Source: Tremella fuciformis
Taxonomy: Eukaryota > Basidiomycota > Tremellomycetes > Tremellales > Tremellaceae
Length of the DNA: 64,000 bases
NCBI GenBank assembly: GCA_032768795.1
Contig: CP136493.1
Location: forward strand, 1,736,001 to 1,800,000
Reading direction: 5' to 3'
Of the stretch, positions 23,463 to 34,370 are shown in pieces; within the stretch, counting starts at the first letter, position 1; every line of letters begins with the position of its first letter. The notes below the pieces were generated by a model. It ran no database searches. It saw nothing but the letters and a program-made list of their open reading frames with translations, and was not told the DNA's origin. Both the position numbers and the translations under genes were made by a program.

Positions 23463-25673
23463 ATGACTTATCGGCCTGGAGCCCCGCAAGCGATGATACG
23501 CGGTGAATCTGCCCGCATTGACCGCGTCTCCGACCTCTCGCATACATTGCATCAACATTACTACACCTCTATCAGACCTGACTTACAACCCCCGCACACT
23601 CCGGTCCTCTCTGGCATCTCTGGCGCTCCGCCCATGCCGCCCCAGACCCGTGTGGCCGGGGCCGGTCCCTCTCTCCGCCCGCGGCGGGCCGACCCAAAGT
23701 CGACGTCCACATTGAAGCCGGGGCACCTGGAGATCCCACCCACCAAAGCGGTCCACCAGAGCTCGCCCGGCTCGGCGCTCAAGCTGGGCGACACGATAGG
23801 CCGTCTCCCCGACGAAGTGTACGATCGTGCCCTGCCGCCGTGGCGCGCGGGCTGGAGGCGGTGGTTGGTCCGGAGGCTGGAGGGCGAGAGCGAGGCTTTG
23901 GGCGCGTGGCAGCGGCGCACGAGGAGTGAAGGGCGGGATGCGTATTTCTACTGGACGGCCCTGTTCGGGAGTGAGCCACCACACACGTTTTACGTTGCGC
24001 AGGGGAAGGACAGAGAAGGCTGACGAGAAGCGCACGAGTTCTTCCTTACCTTTTTGCCCATGTTTTTCTTCTTCGGCTTCCCTTTGAAAGGCAGAGGGTG
24101 AGTCTATGACACTGGACTGGGAGCTGATGGGCAGGATGCTGAATGTGGTCGGACTGGGCATCTACACTTCGTCTGTGTTCAAGGATCTCGTCTGTTGTCC
24201 GCGGCCCTTCAGTCCGCCCGTCATACGGCTGTGTTGGTATCTCGAGGCTGGAATGATGTGAAATGCTGATCACAGCCATGTCGACGCATGCGAATGAATA
24301 TGGTGCGAGCTTCATGGTCAGTCTCCGATCCAAGCTCATCCACAGGCTTCTTGTCGTCACATTCCACCAATTCGGTCAGCATGGCGCTCTTCGCAGCTCA
24401 ATGGCTCTGGGAAGAACGAGCACGCCTGGGAGGACCGAGTGTGGCAGTAGGATATACAGGTGAGACCTTTCTGAGGCCACGAGATACCTGGCTCATTCAG
24501 CAGTGCTGACAGTATACGCTGCCAGTGTGGTGGGTGGACGTCTGTACACGGGCATGCACTCGATAGGTCGGCCACTTTCTGTACTCTTGATTCTGCTGAC
24601 GTTCAGCCGATGTAGTGGCTGGCAGTCTGCTGGGCGTTGCATGCTGGATATGGTGGATCGTCATGGAGACTCCTGCAGAGGCGTGGCTCCATTCCGGCTC
24701 ATGGACATGTGGGTGTCACTTTTTCCCAATGCTACAGCTCATGGCATAGTCCCCGCCATCCTCTTCCCTCTCACCCTCTTCATCATCCACTACCACCCCG
24801 AGCCCGTTGAAGACTGCCCCTGCTTTGAGGACTCGATCGCCATGCTGTCTGTCATGCTCGGCGTCTTTGTCGGGCACTGGTGGGCGTTCAAGCAGGGCTA
24901 CCTGTACGAAGGCATCGTCACCCGCTCCCTCTTCGATCAGCCGTTCGCGGTAGCTGTTTTCGTCATGGTCTATCGCATGGTGTTCGGTATGTGGTTGAGG
25001 CTATACGCCTGAATGCTGACTGACACTGCAGGCATTGGCACTCTCATTATTTGGCGCCTCATTGCGAAGAAAACACTTCTGAGGATTCTTCCACCCACTT
25101 TCCGAGCAACCTCTCAGATGTTCTCCGTGGACTTGCCGACGCGCAAGCACTACACCGCCGCTACGTCAGCCATACTTGCGCTCTCTCGGGTTCCCGGCTG
25201 ACTCGCAGTGACTATGCCGGCTCGCCGTCCATCGAAGTTCATGCCATCCCCTCTTTTGTCGACTTGCAACGTGCGGACCTGACGACTTTGTCAAGCGACT
25301 CGTCCCCCGTACCTTCGCCCATCACCCGGTCGGCCAGCACCTCGTCGACAGACTCCGCTTTCAGCACCGGTCGACCTGGAAAGGTCCCACCATTCTCATC
25401 CCACGTCAACGATACGGCCGCGGTGGGCGCCACCGCCAAGGCCAAGGCCAAAGCCAGACCCAATCGATCCAGGGCACAGCGCCAGGCTGAGAGGCTAAGA
25501 TATGATGCCGAGGGTGAGCACCTGTCAGGTCCAGCACGATCGAAAGGAGGGCTGATGAGCACGCAGTCTTGACCAAATTCGGGGTCTACTCTGGGATAGG
25601 GTACATTGCCTCGACGCTCGTTGAAATTTGGTTCAACTGGCTAGAGGTAAATGTCTTTGGTCTGACTCGTTGA
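23463..25673 (+). CDS. LCB3: Sphingoid base-1-phosphate phosphatase, Lcb3/PAP2 family
   Basis: Eleven exons sum to 586 codons. After a hydrophilic N-terminus the three PAP2 motifs appear in order: K-x6-RP in KDLVCCPRPFSPP, the SSHS motif in EYGFLSSHSTNSV, and R-x5-H-x3-D in GRLYTGMHSIADVVAG. HPEPVEDCPCFEDS is a hallmark of the Lcb3/Ysr3 branch. Several membrane helices surround these. The enzyme dephosphorylates dihydrosphingosine- and phytosphingosine-1-phosphate in the ER, feeding bases to ceramide synthesis. Splicing of the small exons (27-114 nt) is needed to see the motifs. The intron at 24233 has an unusual GTTGGT donor. An insert rich in Ser, Ala and Lys sits before the last helix. Confidence 0.92.
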
Positions 25674-26612
25674 GATGCACAATGGAGTCTGCCATCTATT
25701 CGAACCGCGAGGAGCTGTTACTACTGACGCGCTCATCAAAGCCAATTCCGACGGACGGATCAAAGGTCAGGCTCGAATCGACCAACGCTAGCGAGGATGC
25801 CGGTGATGGGGCTACGGAGCGCGACTGCGGGCCTGGCATCAATAACGAGCATGCGGTCCATCTGAAAAGGTCTCACCTAATCCATCACCTCGAAACTGAA
25901 CGCGCCAAATGCCGGTAGGAACGAGCGAGACAATGCGTGCATGACGAATGGGAATCGGAGCATTTCCCTGGCGACGCTCCGAGACACCCGCTTTCCGTGC
26001 GCTACTGACCAGGGATGATGCCTTTGATACCTTTGGGGGTCGTGCTGGGCGGTGCAGGCCAGGGACCGGCACGCAAGTCTGTATTGGCGGTCTGAGGGGG
26101 TCCTTGCGTGGTCATTGGACCCCGTTGTGCGATGGGGCTAGTCCAGGGGTCCGAGAGGGGTCGTTACCAGGTACATACCCCTCACTTGGCCAACGACAGG
26201 GCTGGACTGACCAGAGCCCACTATGGGCGGAGCTCTGACCGCCTGCTTCACATGCTATGCTGTCGGGATTGACTCTGATAGATTGAAGAGAGATCTGGGG
26301 TCTTGGATCGGATGCAGAGGGCGACGACTCCACTTGACGGTGGGACGAAAATTGCAACTGTCGAGCAGGAGTCGTCTCTCGATCTTTTAAAGAGGAAACG
26401 CGTTGTTGCTTGACGACGGTCTGCCTCGTGCTGTACTTCTATAGAAATCGCCCCGTCCCATTTGGTATCGCCGCACCAGCGCACCGACAGAAGGTGGGAT
26501 TCAACACCGCTTTCATCGCCTTCCCGTGGCTCTGCTTTGACTCCCGACCGCCCACCACCAGCCGCTCGTTCCATTCTTGTTGCTTGACAAAAACACGACC
26601 AAGCACGACAAA
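25674..26612. other. Intergenic, 939 bp
   Basis: Border between the conserved block on the left and the accessory block on the right. No gene or repeat recognised. The last 50 bp is a pyrimidine-rich then A-rich leader just before the next start codon. Confidence 0.55.
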
Positions 26613-28675
26613 ATGGGATACCCCACTGAGATCGGCGGATACAACGAGACGCAGGCCGCGGCGCTGTTCGCTGCCGATGCGGTGAGTACTTAACTTCTAT
26701 TGAGAGGTCAGAGCGCCGACGCTGACTCCCAGCAATTCATGCTGGGTGAGTGTCCCGACACTTCCTCTTGCGACCCGCTGTGACTACGACTGCTGGGCTG
26801 AATGTTAGGATGTCAATTTGCCTCGCTCGTGGGCGACACGCTGTTCATGTGCGTCCTCTCCCTTGCGAGACTCTACAAGGTGGACGAGGCTGAGAAACAG
26901 GGGCGTGCTCCTCATGCAGGTCTACTCGTACTTCCGGTGCGCTCCTCAAGGTACAGTATCCCCACATCCGGCTGAGAGATAGGTACCAGCCGACCGATAA
27001 GTGGTGGACCAAGCTCATCGTCGGCTACACATTCGCATGGAACATTGTCATCACCGCTTGTACGTCCTTCTCTTCTGTCAGCTGCGGTGCTGACAGGTAG
27101 ACTACTGCGAGTCCATGGGAATGGGTCAGGGAAATTAGCTGACGGACGACCAGGGGTGTACATCTCTTACCTCCTCTGCAGGCGCTTTGGCGAATGGCTG
27201 TGAGTCACCTGCATCTCAGTACGTGTTCGAGCGCGACTGACGTCCAGCCCTTGGCTCGAGGTGGAATGGTCAGTCGCTCTTTCGAAAATTGTTATGAGAA
27301 GGAAGAGGTGGCTAACGTCTAAGGCTCACCAAGATGCCCACGTTTGACAGTGACTACACGGCTTGCTTATTCTGGCGTGGGACGCTGATTGGCAGTTCTT
27401 GTGGTCTTTGTCGTCCAGGGCTTCTTTGCGTATCGAGGTGAGTAAGAGGGAGCGTCGCGTCGCACCGGCCGCGGGCAAGGTATGGCGATCTACATATTGA
27501 CTCTCAGCGTACCTGCTCAACAAGAACAGTATTATCCTGCTCGGTCTCATCGTTGTGCGTCATCCCGTGCATGCTACACGAATCTCACTAACAATACCAG
27601 ACACTGATGATTGCTTCGTCAGTATTGGACCGTCTTGCAGTAAATTCATCTGACTTGCAGGGCCGCGGGAGCGATCGGAACCACCGTGAGTGCCGCCTGT
27701 CTTTGCCACGGCCCCGCGCTAATGCCCAGGCCATCTTCGGTGCGCTGACCGATGATGAGGAATACTATGGCCATTGCTGACATTTGCCCAGGCCACCAGA
27801 CTACCCTCCTTGGCGCTGACAAAAGTGTGAGTCCTTCGCCTTGCCGAGCTTGTGGCAGCAGCTGACCGTCAGGGCCCTTATCTCATCAGTACGTTGTGTG
27901 TTCATCGTAGCTGTGGCTCCTGACTCGTCCAGCCTGGACGGCCTGTGCCACCGCAGCCGACGTGATCATTGCCGCCTCGATCATGTGGGCGCTGCTCCGT
28001 TCCAAGTCTGGGTAAGCTACTCGGCCTATACTCAAATCGGAAACTGACGCGGCAGCTGGGCGCACACCGACAAAGTCTGTGCAGCTGTCGAATCAACGAG
28101 TAATAGAAGCTGACAGATAGGTCATCGGGAAATGGCTTCGTATCAGTTTCGAAGCCCAGGTCAGAAGTCCTTTTCCCGCTAGCGGTCTGGCGCTCATCTT
28201 AGATCCCGCCCACTCTGCTCGGCCTGGCGTACTGCATCGAGTGGTCCCAGACCCCGTCGTCCCTCCTGGGCGCGCTCTTCCAGGCCCTCATGGCCAAGGC
28301 GTACACCTGCGGCCTGCTCTTCTCCCTCAATGCCCGCGTGGCCATGCAGCCGGTCGACTCGGAGCAGACCACCACCCACGTGAGCCGCCCAGCTTCTGAT
28401 CGTGCGGCCGGGCTGATTGGTGTGAAGAACCGCCCGCAGGTGTACACCACCGGTGCGATCCGCCCGACCGAGATCAACGTGCAGGTCGAGACCTATGTAC
28501 AGGTGCGTTTCTGCCCCTCTCTCTCCCTAGTCCTTTCTCAGCACTAGTGGGCGTCGATGCTGATGCTGCGCAGAAGGACGACGCGCACGAGTCGATCGAC
28601 GACAAGTACGAGATGCAGAACACGCACTACGGCTCGCAGGCCCGACTCACCGGGAATGCCGTCGAGATGGTCTAG
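26613..28675 (+). CDS. DUF6534-like seven-TM protein, copy 1
   Basis: The model has 21 exons (20 introns) summing exactly to 336 codons. Several exons are tiny: 13 nt at 26733-26745, 10 nt at 27730-27739, 16 nt at 27873-27888, 17 nt at 27601-27617. The protein has about seven hydrophobic helices. Landmarks typical of this basidiomycete family are MQVYSYFR after helix one, VVQGFFAYRAYLLN, WALLRSKSGWAHTDK, and the closing helix ending GLLFSLNAR. A hydrophilic tail ends TGNAVEMV. Family function is unknown; a receptor or transporter-like membrane role is speculation. Copy 2 at 31004-32720 matches along its length. The intron at 28380-28427 could instead end at about 28440. Confidence 0.85.
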
Positions 28676-28811
28676 GCTGCCATCCGACTACATACCCCAG
28701 CAAGCGCCCACTTGTCGTCCGGGCAACCTCTCGCCCCTCTGAACATGCTCTATCCATACTCCACATGTGCACATGCATGTCCCTAACAACTTGCCCAGAT
28801 GGGGCAGCGTT

Positions 28812-29549
28812 TCAGCCGCCGCACCCCACGAGGTCTTCCGCCCAAGAAGTCGAGGCCGCCTCTTGGTCCATCAGAGACCTTGCTTGCCAATACGCAGCAC
28901 TGCGTGTTGACCGACTGTGTTCCTCGCTGAGGTGCTGCCATCTGCTTATCCAGAGCTTGGCCCCCTGCTGCATCTCATCGGCACTGACCCCTCTGTCCCT
29001 CAACAACACCTCGCTTTCGTGCAGGAATGTCGCGTACTGTCTTCCGCCCCCTTCCTTCCCAGCCAGAGCTTGACCGAGCTTGTGTCGCCACAAAGTCAGC
29101 TCTACGTTACCCGTTGTGCCGTTGTTGCGGATCCCGAAAAGCTGACATATCAATTCGAAGGAGCGGATTGAATGCCCTTGAGCTAGATAGATATTGGCCA
29201 TCTGGATCACTGTCTCCCTCTCCTGAGACGTTTGGTGGGAATGCCAACGCTGCATCAAGTTGCAGATTCCCTCTTCTAGTATATCCCCACTCGCCGGTGT
29301 ACGATCACTACCCGCGACGCTGCCCGAGGTATCTTTCTGCTTGGTCGTGCTTGCAGTCTGCCCCTCTACTCTTGGCTCTCCACCCGATGGTACATACTGC
29401 GTGTCACTCACCTGGACTTCCGGCGCATCGCTAGTGGGCTGAGAAAGTTTCTGGGAGACTGAGCCTGAACTTGGTCTCGTCGGTCGGGCCTCACGCCTCG
29501 CGCGGGAGAGTTGGGAAAAAATTCGGACTATCGAGGGACGCGTACTCAT
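28812..29549 (-). CDS. Unrecognised protein, family member A
   Basis: An intronless 245-codon frame, convergent with DUF6534-like copy 1 (136 bp between stops). The first about 95 residues are Ser/Thr/Arg-rich and look disordered. The rest is helical, with LEEGICNLMQRWHSHQ, IQMANIYLAQGHSIRS and a C-terminal helix VSADEMQQGAKLWISRWQHL. That helix aligns without gaps to ISPEAVRPFVDKTVSRHLGL of the gene at 33762-34370. I know no domain that fits. Coding status is supported by length, a clean ATG and the matching position of family member B after copy 2. It has no signal peptide or membrane helix. Confidence 0.6.
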   Translation of the reverse strand: MSTRPSIVRIFSQLSRARREARPTRPSSGSVSQKLSQPTSDAPEVQVSDTQYVPSGGEPRVEGQTASTTKQKDTSGSVAGSDRTPASGDILEEGICNLMQRWHSHQTSQERETVIQMANIYLAQGHSIRSFELICQLFGIRNNGTTGNVELTLWRHKLGQALAGKEGGGRQYATFLHESEVLLRDRGVSADEMQQGAKLWISRWQHLSEEHSRSTRSAAYWQARSLMDQEAASTSWAEDLVGCGG

Positions 29550-29879
29550 CGTTCAGAACCAGTTGAGCATATCTCGTAACGATAAAAGGTGTTCCAGGAG
29601 TATGTATTCTTTGTCAAATGCACGAAGTACTGTTCCTCATGGTTTGGCAGGACGTTGCGGACGTCCAAGGGGTTCGGCGTGAAAGGTGGCACGGATCATG
29701 TGGCGAGGATCGATGTGGCGAAACGCACGGGCGAGATTGAGATGCTAGATCTGCGTGCATAAGCTTGCATTAGGCTCGGAGATTGAGACCAACCGATGAG
29801 GTTGAAGCCTACCCGTGGACAGCTGCGGTAATCATAGATACGACACATTTCCACCAGGACCGCAACAAGTCGTGACAGT
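29550..29879. other. Intergenic, 330 bp
   Basis: Promoter side of gene A and 3' flank of candidate gene D. Nothing recognised. Confidence 0.5.
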
Positions 29880-30513
29880 TTAGGTGACGAATTGTAGCAA
29901 CTGGCTGACGTCAGGTTTGGGCGTTGTGTTTGGGGTGGCTCTGTGCCTCTTGCTCTGGCTCCCCGAGAGTGTGCCGATGCGAAGGCTACGATACCAAGGA
30001 TATGGATGCTCAGCAGGTCTCCGCGACATCATGAGGCCTTCAATCTCCGCCAGCCCATAATACATGGTACTCCGCAATGCGCCCACTGCAACGAACAACA
30101 CTGCCCGGTATCCAGGTATGTGTCTAGGGCTTTAGCGCTCGAGTGCCCACCTCACGCGCGACGACTGCCTGGTACATCGATAGGCTCAATCATCACGTCA
30201 GGTTCTGTCGGGACTGGCCTCTCCGAGTTCAAGAGATCTAGGGCAAACTTCCACCGTACCACTCCCACGGAAACCGCGCCCCGAGCAAAGAACTGGCGCG
30301 CATGGTCGCAACAGGCTAAGGGCGACAAGGGTCTTGAGTACAGTCGGAGGGCGTGTTCGAGTGGACACTTCACCGTCGTTGAACCACGCGCTGCGTTGCC
30401 ATGAGTGAGAACAGGAATAGCCTTTCTTCCATAGCGCGACAAGCTAAACCTTCGGGGATCAGAACGCGCTTGACGACGCCTCCAAGATGGAGCATCAAAG
30501 TGGCGTTTTCCAT
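29880..30513 (-). CDS. Candidate gene, family member D (spliced, possibly decayed)
   Basis: Two minus-strand frames (stop at 29880-29882, and a frame open to about 30442) can be joined, with a short first exon from an ATG at 30511-30513, into one product. It carries LEHALRLY, DHARQFF, RWKFALDLLNSER and STMYYGLAEIEGL. These echo LQHALDFH, DHVCEM, SWASLSLLNER and YTMYLIIRDTDAL, in the same order, in the gene at 33762-34370. The splice donors needed (GTTTAG near 30449; GTCGTC near 30160) are weak, and no good ATG exists inside the main frame. It may therefore be a pseudogene. Function unknown. Confidence 0.35.
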
Positions 30514-31003
30514 CGGTCGCACGATGGCTCCTGATTCTCAGTCGCTGCTCAGCGCGCGCGGCTGACGAGCACTAGCGAAGGCGAGTGTGATGTTCCATGG
30601 CGCTGGGTAGACCAGTGCCTGGAGCGATGCAGCCTTAGAGACCAAAGGAGCCCCCTCGAATCCAGCGAATGGAGCGAAACAGCACACTGACCTCCTCGTT
30701 TACATGTGGCTGCTTGGGCACGAGGGAGAACGCCTGCATGTCTTCGCGCAGGAGATGCCAGTGCTCGGAGATCGAGTCCCGTGTGGGCATCAATCCATCA
30801 GTCGTCATGGTCCTAAAAACTTTAGCACAGGTAGGACTTCGGACAGCATGTGCACTCTCGGTCGGGATCTCGGTTGCGATGAATATGCATGGTATAAGAC
30901 GGTCGTGTGGACAGCTCCCACCCCGTGCGTCGCACGTACGACGTTGATACATACACGACTTGTATCCCCTACCGACACACGCGCGTCCCCACGGCGAGAC
31001 GGA
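30514..31003. other. Intergenic, 490 bp
   Basis: Lies between candidate gene D and DUF6534-like copy 2. Contains the promoter of copy 2. A 218-codon minus-strand frame overlaps it and the first exons of copy 2 but lacks any motif. Confidence 0.5.
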
Positions 31004-32720
31004 ATGCCGGCCGGTGTACTGAATGTCCTGCCGGTGCTGGCAAAGCGCTATGTTAGCGAGATCGACGGGTACGACGAGGCCGCTGCCAAGACCCTCTTTG
31101 CTTCTTCGGCGGTACGTACTCTCCCAAACACAACGTGCCGGCGCTGATCGCAAGCAATTCATGTTGGGTAAATACGTGATACTGCCACTTGACGAAAGCT
31201 GACAATAGCCTGCGAGTTTGCCTCTCTTATCATTGATCTCTTCTTTGCGTGAGTTCTTCGTCGCGTGAGACCGACACTTGTATGCTGACAATCAGCGGAA
31301 TATTGTCCGTCCAGGTGTACCGGTACTACAAGTGAGGCGGACGAAAGCGAGTCCATGCGAAAAGGCTGAGCCCGCAGGTATCAGCCCGATGACGCCCGCT
31401 GGGTCAAGATCGTGGTCGGTTGGGTGGCCTTCATGAACTTCGTGATTAGTTGCTTCAACAGTAAGCCCCACAATACCCCGTACGCCCGTCGCTGATAGTC
31501 CGCAGCCGCGAACCAAGCGTATCTTTTTTGTACCCACTTTGGGGAATGGCTGTGAGCCCCGGACGGGGAGGCATCAAGGATAGACGCTGACGTATCAGCC
31601 CTTGGCTTGAAGTCCGATGGCTGATGATGATGCCCGTAGGCTACCTCCCTTAGGAATGGGCAGTGCAGCTAACAACAACAGACATTTGACATCTTGACGG
31701 TCAGTGTGGTGCAGGGCTTTTTCGCGCGCCGCGCGTTTGTCCTCAACAACCGCAACAAACCCTTGTTGATCGCGATTTGGGTGAGTCCGGCTCTGGGGCT
31801 TGAACTCTTCAAGGCAAAGCTGATGGAGTAGGTCTGCATCGTGACCGCCGCCGCTGGAGGTTTAGGCACGACGGTGAATGAAGATGCCAGCACTCAAAGA
31901 CTCTTTGCTGAAGTATAGATTGTCTTCGGGCGCCAGAAGAGTCTCTTGGGCGCGACGCAGAGTGGTCCTGTTCTCATTCGTTTGTCCCATCTGTTGATTG
32001 CATAAGTTCTGGTCGCTAAGGAACAGTGTGGGCAGCTGCAGCCACGGCGGCCGACTTGATCATCACGGTGTCCATTCTGTGGGCGCTGATGAGGTCCAAG
32101 ACAGGGTGTGTCCCATCTCAGGCGTGTACATGCGAAGCTCACAAGCAGATGGGCGCACACGGACCGCACTATCGGTCGCTGGGTCCGCCTGACTTTCGAG
32201 TCGCAGATCCCTCCGGCGCTCCTCGCCTTGGCGTACGTGATCGAGTGGTGTACGTCGGAATGGATCCGATGTTTCGTCGTGCTGACTGGAAGCAATCACC
32301 CCTAGCTCGCTGCTGGGAGGTCTCCTGGCGGCCCTCGAGGGCAAGGCGTACGGCGTCAGCTTGCTGTTCTCCCTGAACGCGCGCATCAATCTCTCCGCCG
32401 TCAATGAGTCGGGGAGAGACTACACCGTCAGTTCCAGGCTCTCCCCATTCGATAGTCAGCTGAAGCCCAGTCGCACAAGCCGCGCGTGTTCGGCCTTCAC
32501 AGTCGCGGCCAGGTGCAGCCCACGGAGATCCACGTCAATGTGGAGACTGAGGCTTACGTTGAGGTGAGTTTGCGCGGGCGTGTACAGGTCAAAGGGCTTG
32601 CTCGGGCTGACGCCTCAGGGAGGTTCGAGGAAGGACGACTTCGACTCGCTCGGCGACGAGGACAAAGACGCGCATGCCATGACTCAGTATGGTTCCCAGG
32701 CGCAACTCACCCACAACTAA
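31004..32720 (+). CDS. DUF6534-like seven-TM protein, copy 2
   Basis: Fifteen exons sum to 354 codons. It aligns end to end with copy 1 (QFMLACEFASLI against QFMLGCQFASLV; FDILTVSVVQGFFARRA against FDILVVFVVQGFFAYRA; WALMRSKTGWAHTD against WALLRSKSGWAHTD; LLFSLNAR in both; tails ending YGSQAQLTHN against YGSQARLTGN). Exon sizes 13, 40, 36, 46 and 79 nt are identical between copies. Copy 1 is split further: the single 99-nt exon at 31682-31780 corresponds to about three exons there. About seven membrane helices; function unknown for the family. It sits convergent with gene B, as copy 1 does with gene A. Confidence 0.84.
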
Positions 32721-32831
32721 GTCACTGCAACGCAGAGGCGGGGACTCACAGAGCTCTTCCGCTCGTCTACATCATCCCGTCTTTCATGCATATATGCATA
32801 TGAACATTATGTCTCGCCGCAGGGGCGGCTC

Positions 32832-33362
32832 TCACGGCTGGTCCTGTGTAGGATTCGTCTGGGCAGACGGGGAAGTCCATTCCGACGCCCACCGTAGAGT
32901 GTCGAGCCTCGTCGAGATCAGATCCCGGACTCGCTGACCGAAATCACTTCCCGCAGTGGTATTCGCTCCTCGGCGCAATTCGTCGTCCCATACCATATAC
33001 ATCTCTTTGGCGAGGGCATCCCGGGTGATACCGCCACTGAGTAAGGAGACCTGAGTCCAACTTTGCTCGATTCGGGGGTCTTGACACGGGTAATTGTAAG
33101 TCAACCAGTGCTCGTTGGGCACAGAAACCGGGGGTCCGGTCTCGGGAGGAAGAGTGCCCATGACGTGCAGCAAGATCTTCATAGTATAGCAGTCACGATT
33201 CTTCATAGCGTGGGCCGTCCTCACTTCGGCTGGTTCCTCCATTGCCGGCACATCGGATGGGAATTGACAATCGACAAAGTCGGTAAATAGACTCTGGGCG
33301 AAATCAGAAGCTGCCGCACGGTCCACGGCTCTGTCAAGAAGTTCATGCAGATACTCGAGCAT
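32832..33362 (-). CDS. Unrecognised protein, family member B
   Basis: An intronless 176-codon frame with an ATG at 33362, convergent with DUF6534-like copy 2 (111 bp between stops). Predicted all-helical and soluble: YLHELLDRAVDRAAA, then CYTMKILLHVMGTLPPE. A block near residue 100, SWTQVSLLSGGITRDALA followed by KEMYMVWDDE, matches SWASLSLLNERLTPAEMA followed by YTMYLIIRDT in gene C. A closing helix (GQRVRDLISTRLDTL) follows. No known domain recognised. Homology to gene C is good by eye; homology to A is weaker. Confidence 0.6.
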   Translation of the reverse strand: MLEYLHELLDRAVDRAAASDFAQSLFTDFVDCQFPSDVPAMEEPAEVRTAHAMKNRDCYTMKILLHVMGTLPPETGPPVSVPNEHWLTYNYPCQDPRIEQSWTQVSLLSGGITRDALAKEMYMVWDDELRRGANTTAGSDFGQRVRDLISTRLDTLRWASEWTSPSAQTNPTQDQP

Positions 33363-33761
33363 CGTGTAGCGGGCTTTCCTCGTTCAGGTTACGCTCGCAA
33401 GTAGAGGAGAGCAAGAATCAATGGCTACTGCTCCATGCACAGCCCGATCCCTCATTCTGCGCGATAAGGAGTTTCTGTCCCTCCTTTCAGAGGAGCATCC
33501 TCTCTTCATCGGAGGCAGGCCGGTGAAACATAATAATCGCAACTTCAGTCTGAAGGGGTTTGCCTCCATTTCGTGGCCGAGGCAAACAGTCTGCATCCCT
33601 TACGAAGCAGAAAGGCCGAGTGAGACGTGAGCTAAGCCATATACAGCGTGGCGACGCGCGAGCCAAGTCATAGAACCAGGTACATCAGTACATGTGAGTG
33701 AGTCCAGGGCACACGCATCGTTCAGCTCAGACCCTGTCAAGTACGCCAGTTTCTACGGGAA
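33363..33761. other. Intergenic, 399 bp
   Basis: Between genes B and C on the minus strand; promoter of B. A 69-codon plus-strand frame at 33421-33630 has no support. Confidence 0.5.
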
Positions 33762-34370
33762 TCAGGTGGCCCCGGGTCCCACAGCAGTCGAGTCCGCGGC
33801 CGCGCACGATGGATGTTTGGTGGATGCAAGGCGCTGTTGACCCTTTCGAGTGAGGTGTTTCGAGTACTGCAGCGAGAGACCGAGATGGCGCGAGACGGTC
33901 TTGTCAACGAAAGGTCTCACTGCCTCTGGGGAGATCTTGTCTTCGCTCAAGAGTGCATCTGTATCGCGTATTATCAAGTACATTGTGTATGCCATTTCGG
34001 CGGGCGTCAGCCGCTCATTGAGGAGACTCAGCGAGGCCCAGCTGATTTGCCTTTGTCGCCTTGTTGAATACTCAACGGACTCATCGGTGCGCTCCATCAT
34101 TGACTCGAAGAAGGCTACTGTCGGTTCAAATTGCGCGCCTGTAACGGCACCGACTTCGCCCGCTGCGTAGCCGCCGCCTTCGGCCATCTCACAAACATGG
34201 TCGAAGGCGATATCCTGGTGCTCCCTATGGAAGTCAAGAGCGTGTTGCAGATGGACATCGAGACCAGCCTCCGGCGCCGGCGGAGCTGCGGGACGTTAAT
34301 GCGCTTTCGCCGTAGGTTTCCACGTACCAAAGGGTTTCCAGGTTGTAGTGGAAGCGTCTTCGACGTACAT
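33762..34370 (-). CDS. Unrecognised protein, family member C
   Basis: Two exons: 34328-34370 (43 nt, starting MYVEDASTTTWKPF) and 33762-34285, joined over a 42-nt GTACGT...CCGCAG intron, sum to 188 codons. The 141-codon open frame alone would miss the conserved start LDVHLQHALDFHREHQ and FDHVCEMAEGG. A block SWASLSLLNERLTPAEMA, TMYLIIRDTDALL and a helix ISPEAVRPFVDKTVSRHLGL follow. The C-terminal about 35 residues are basic then Ala-rich. It shares blocks with genes B and D and a helix with A. No known domain recognised, no signal peptide, no membrane segment. Confidence 0.6.

Noticed and set aside
30635..31291. 218-codon minus-strand open frame
   Set aside because: Overlaps the first exons of DUF6534-like copy 2 antisense and resembles no family.
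33421..33630. 69-codon plus-strand open frame between genes B and C
   Set aside because: Could be a small gene but there is no homologue, splice structure or counterpart in unit 1.
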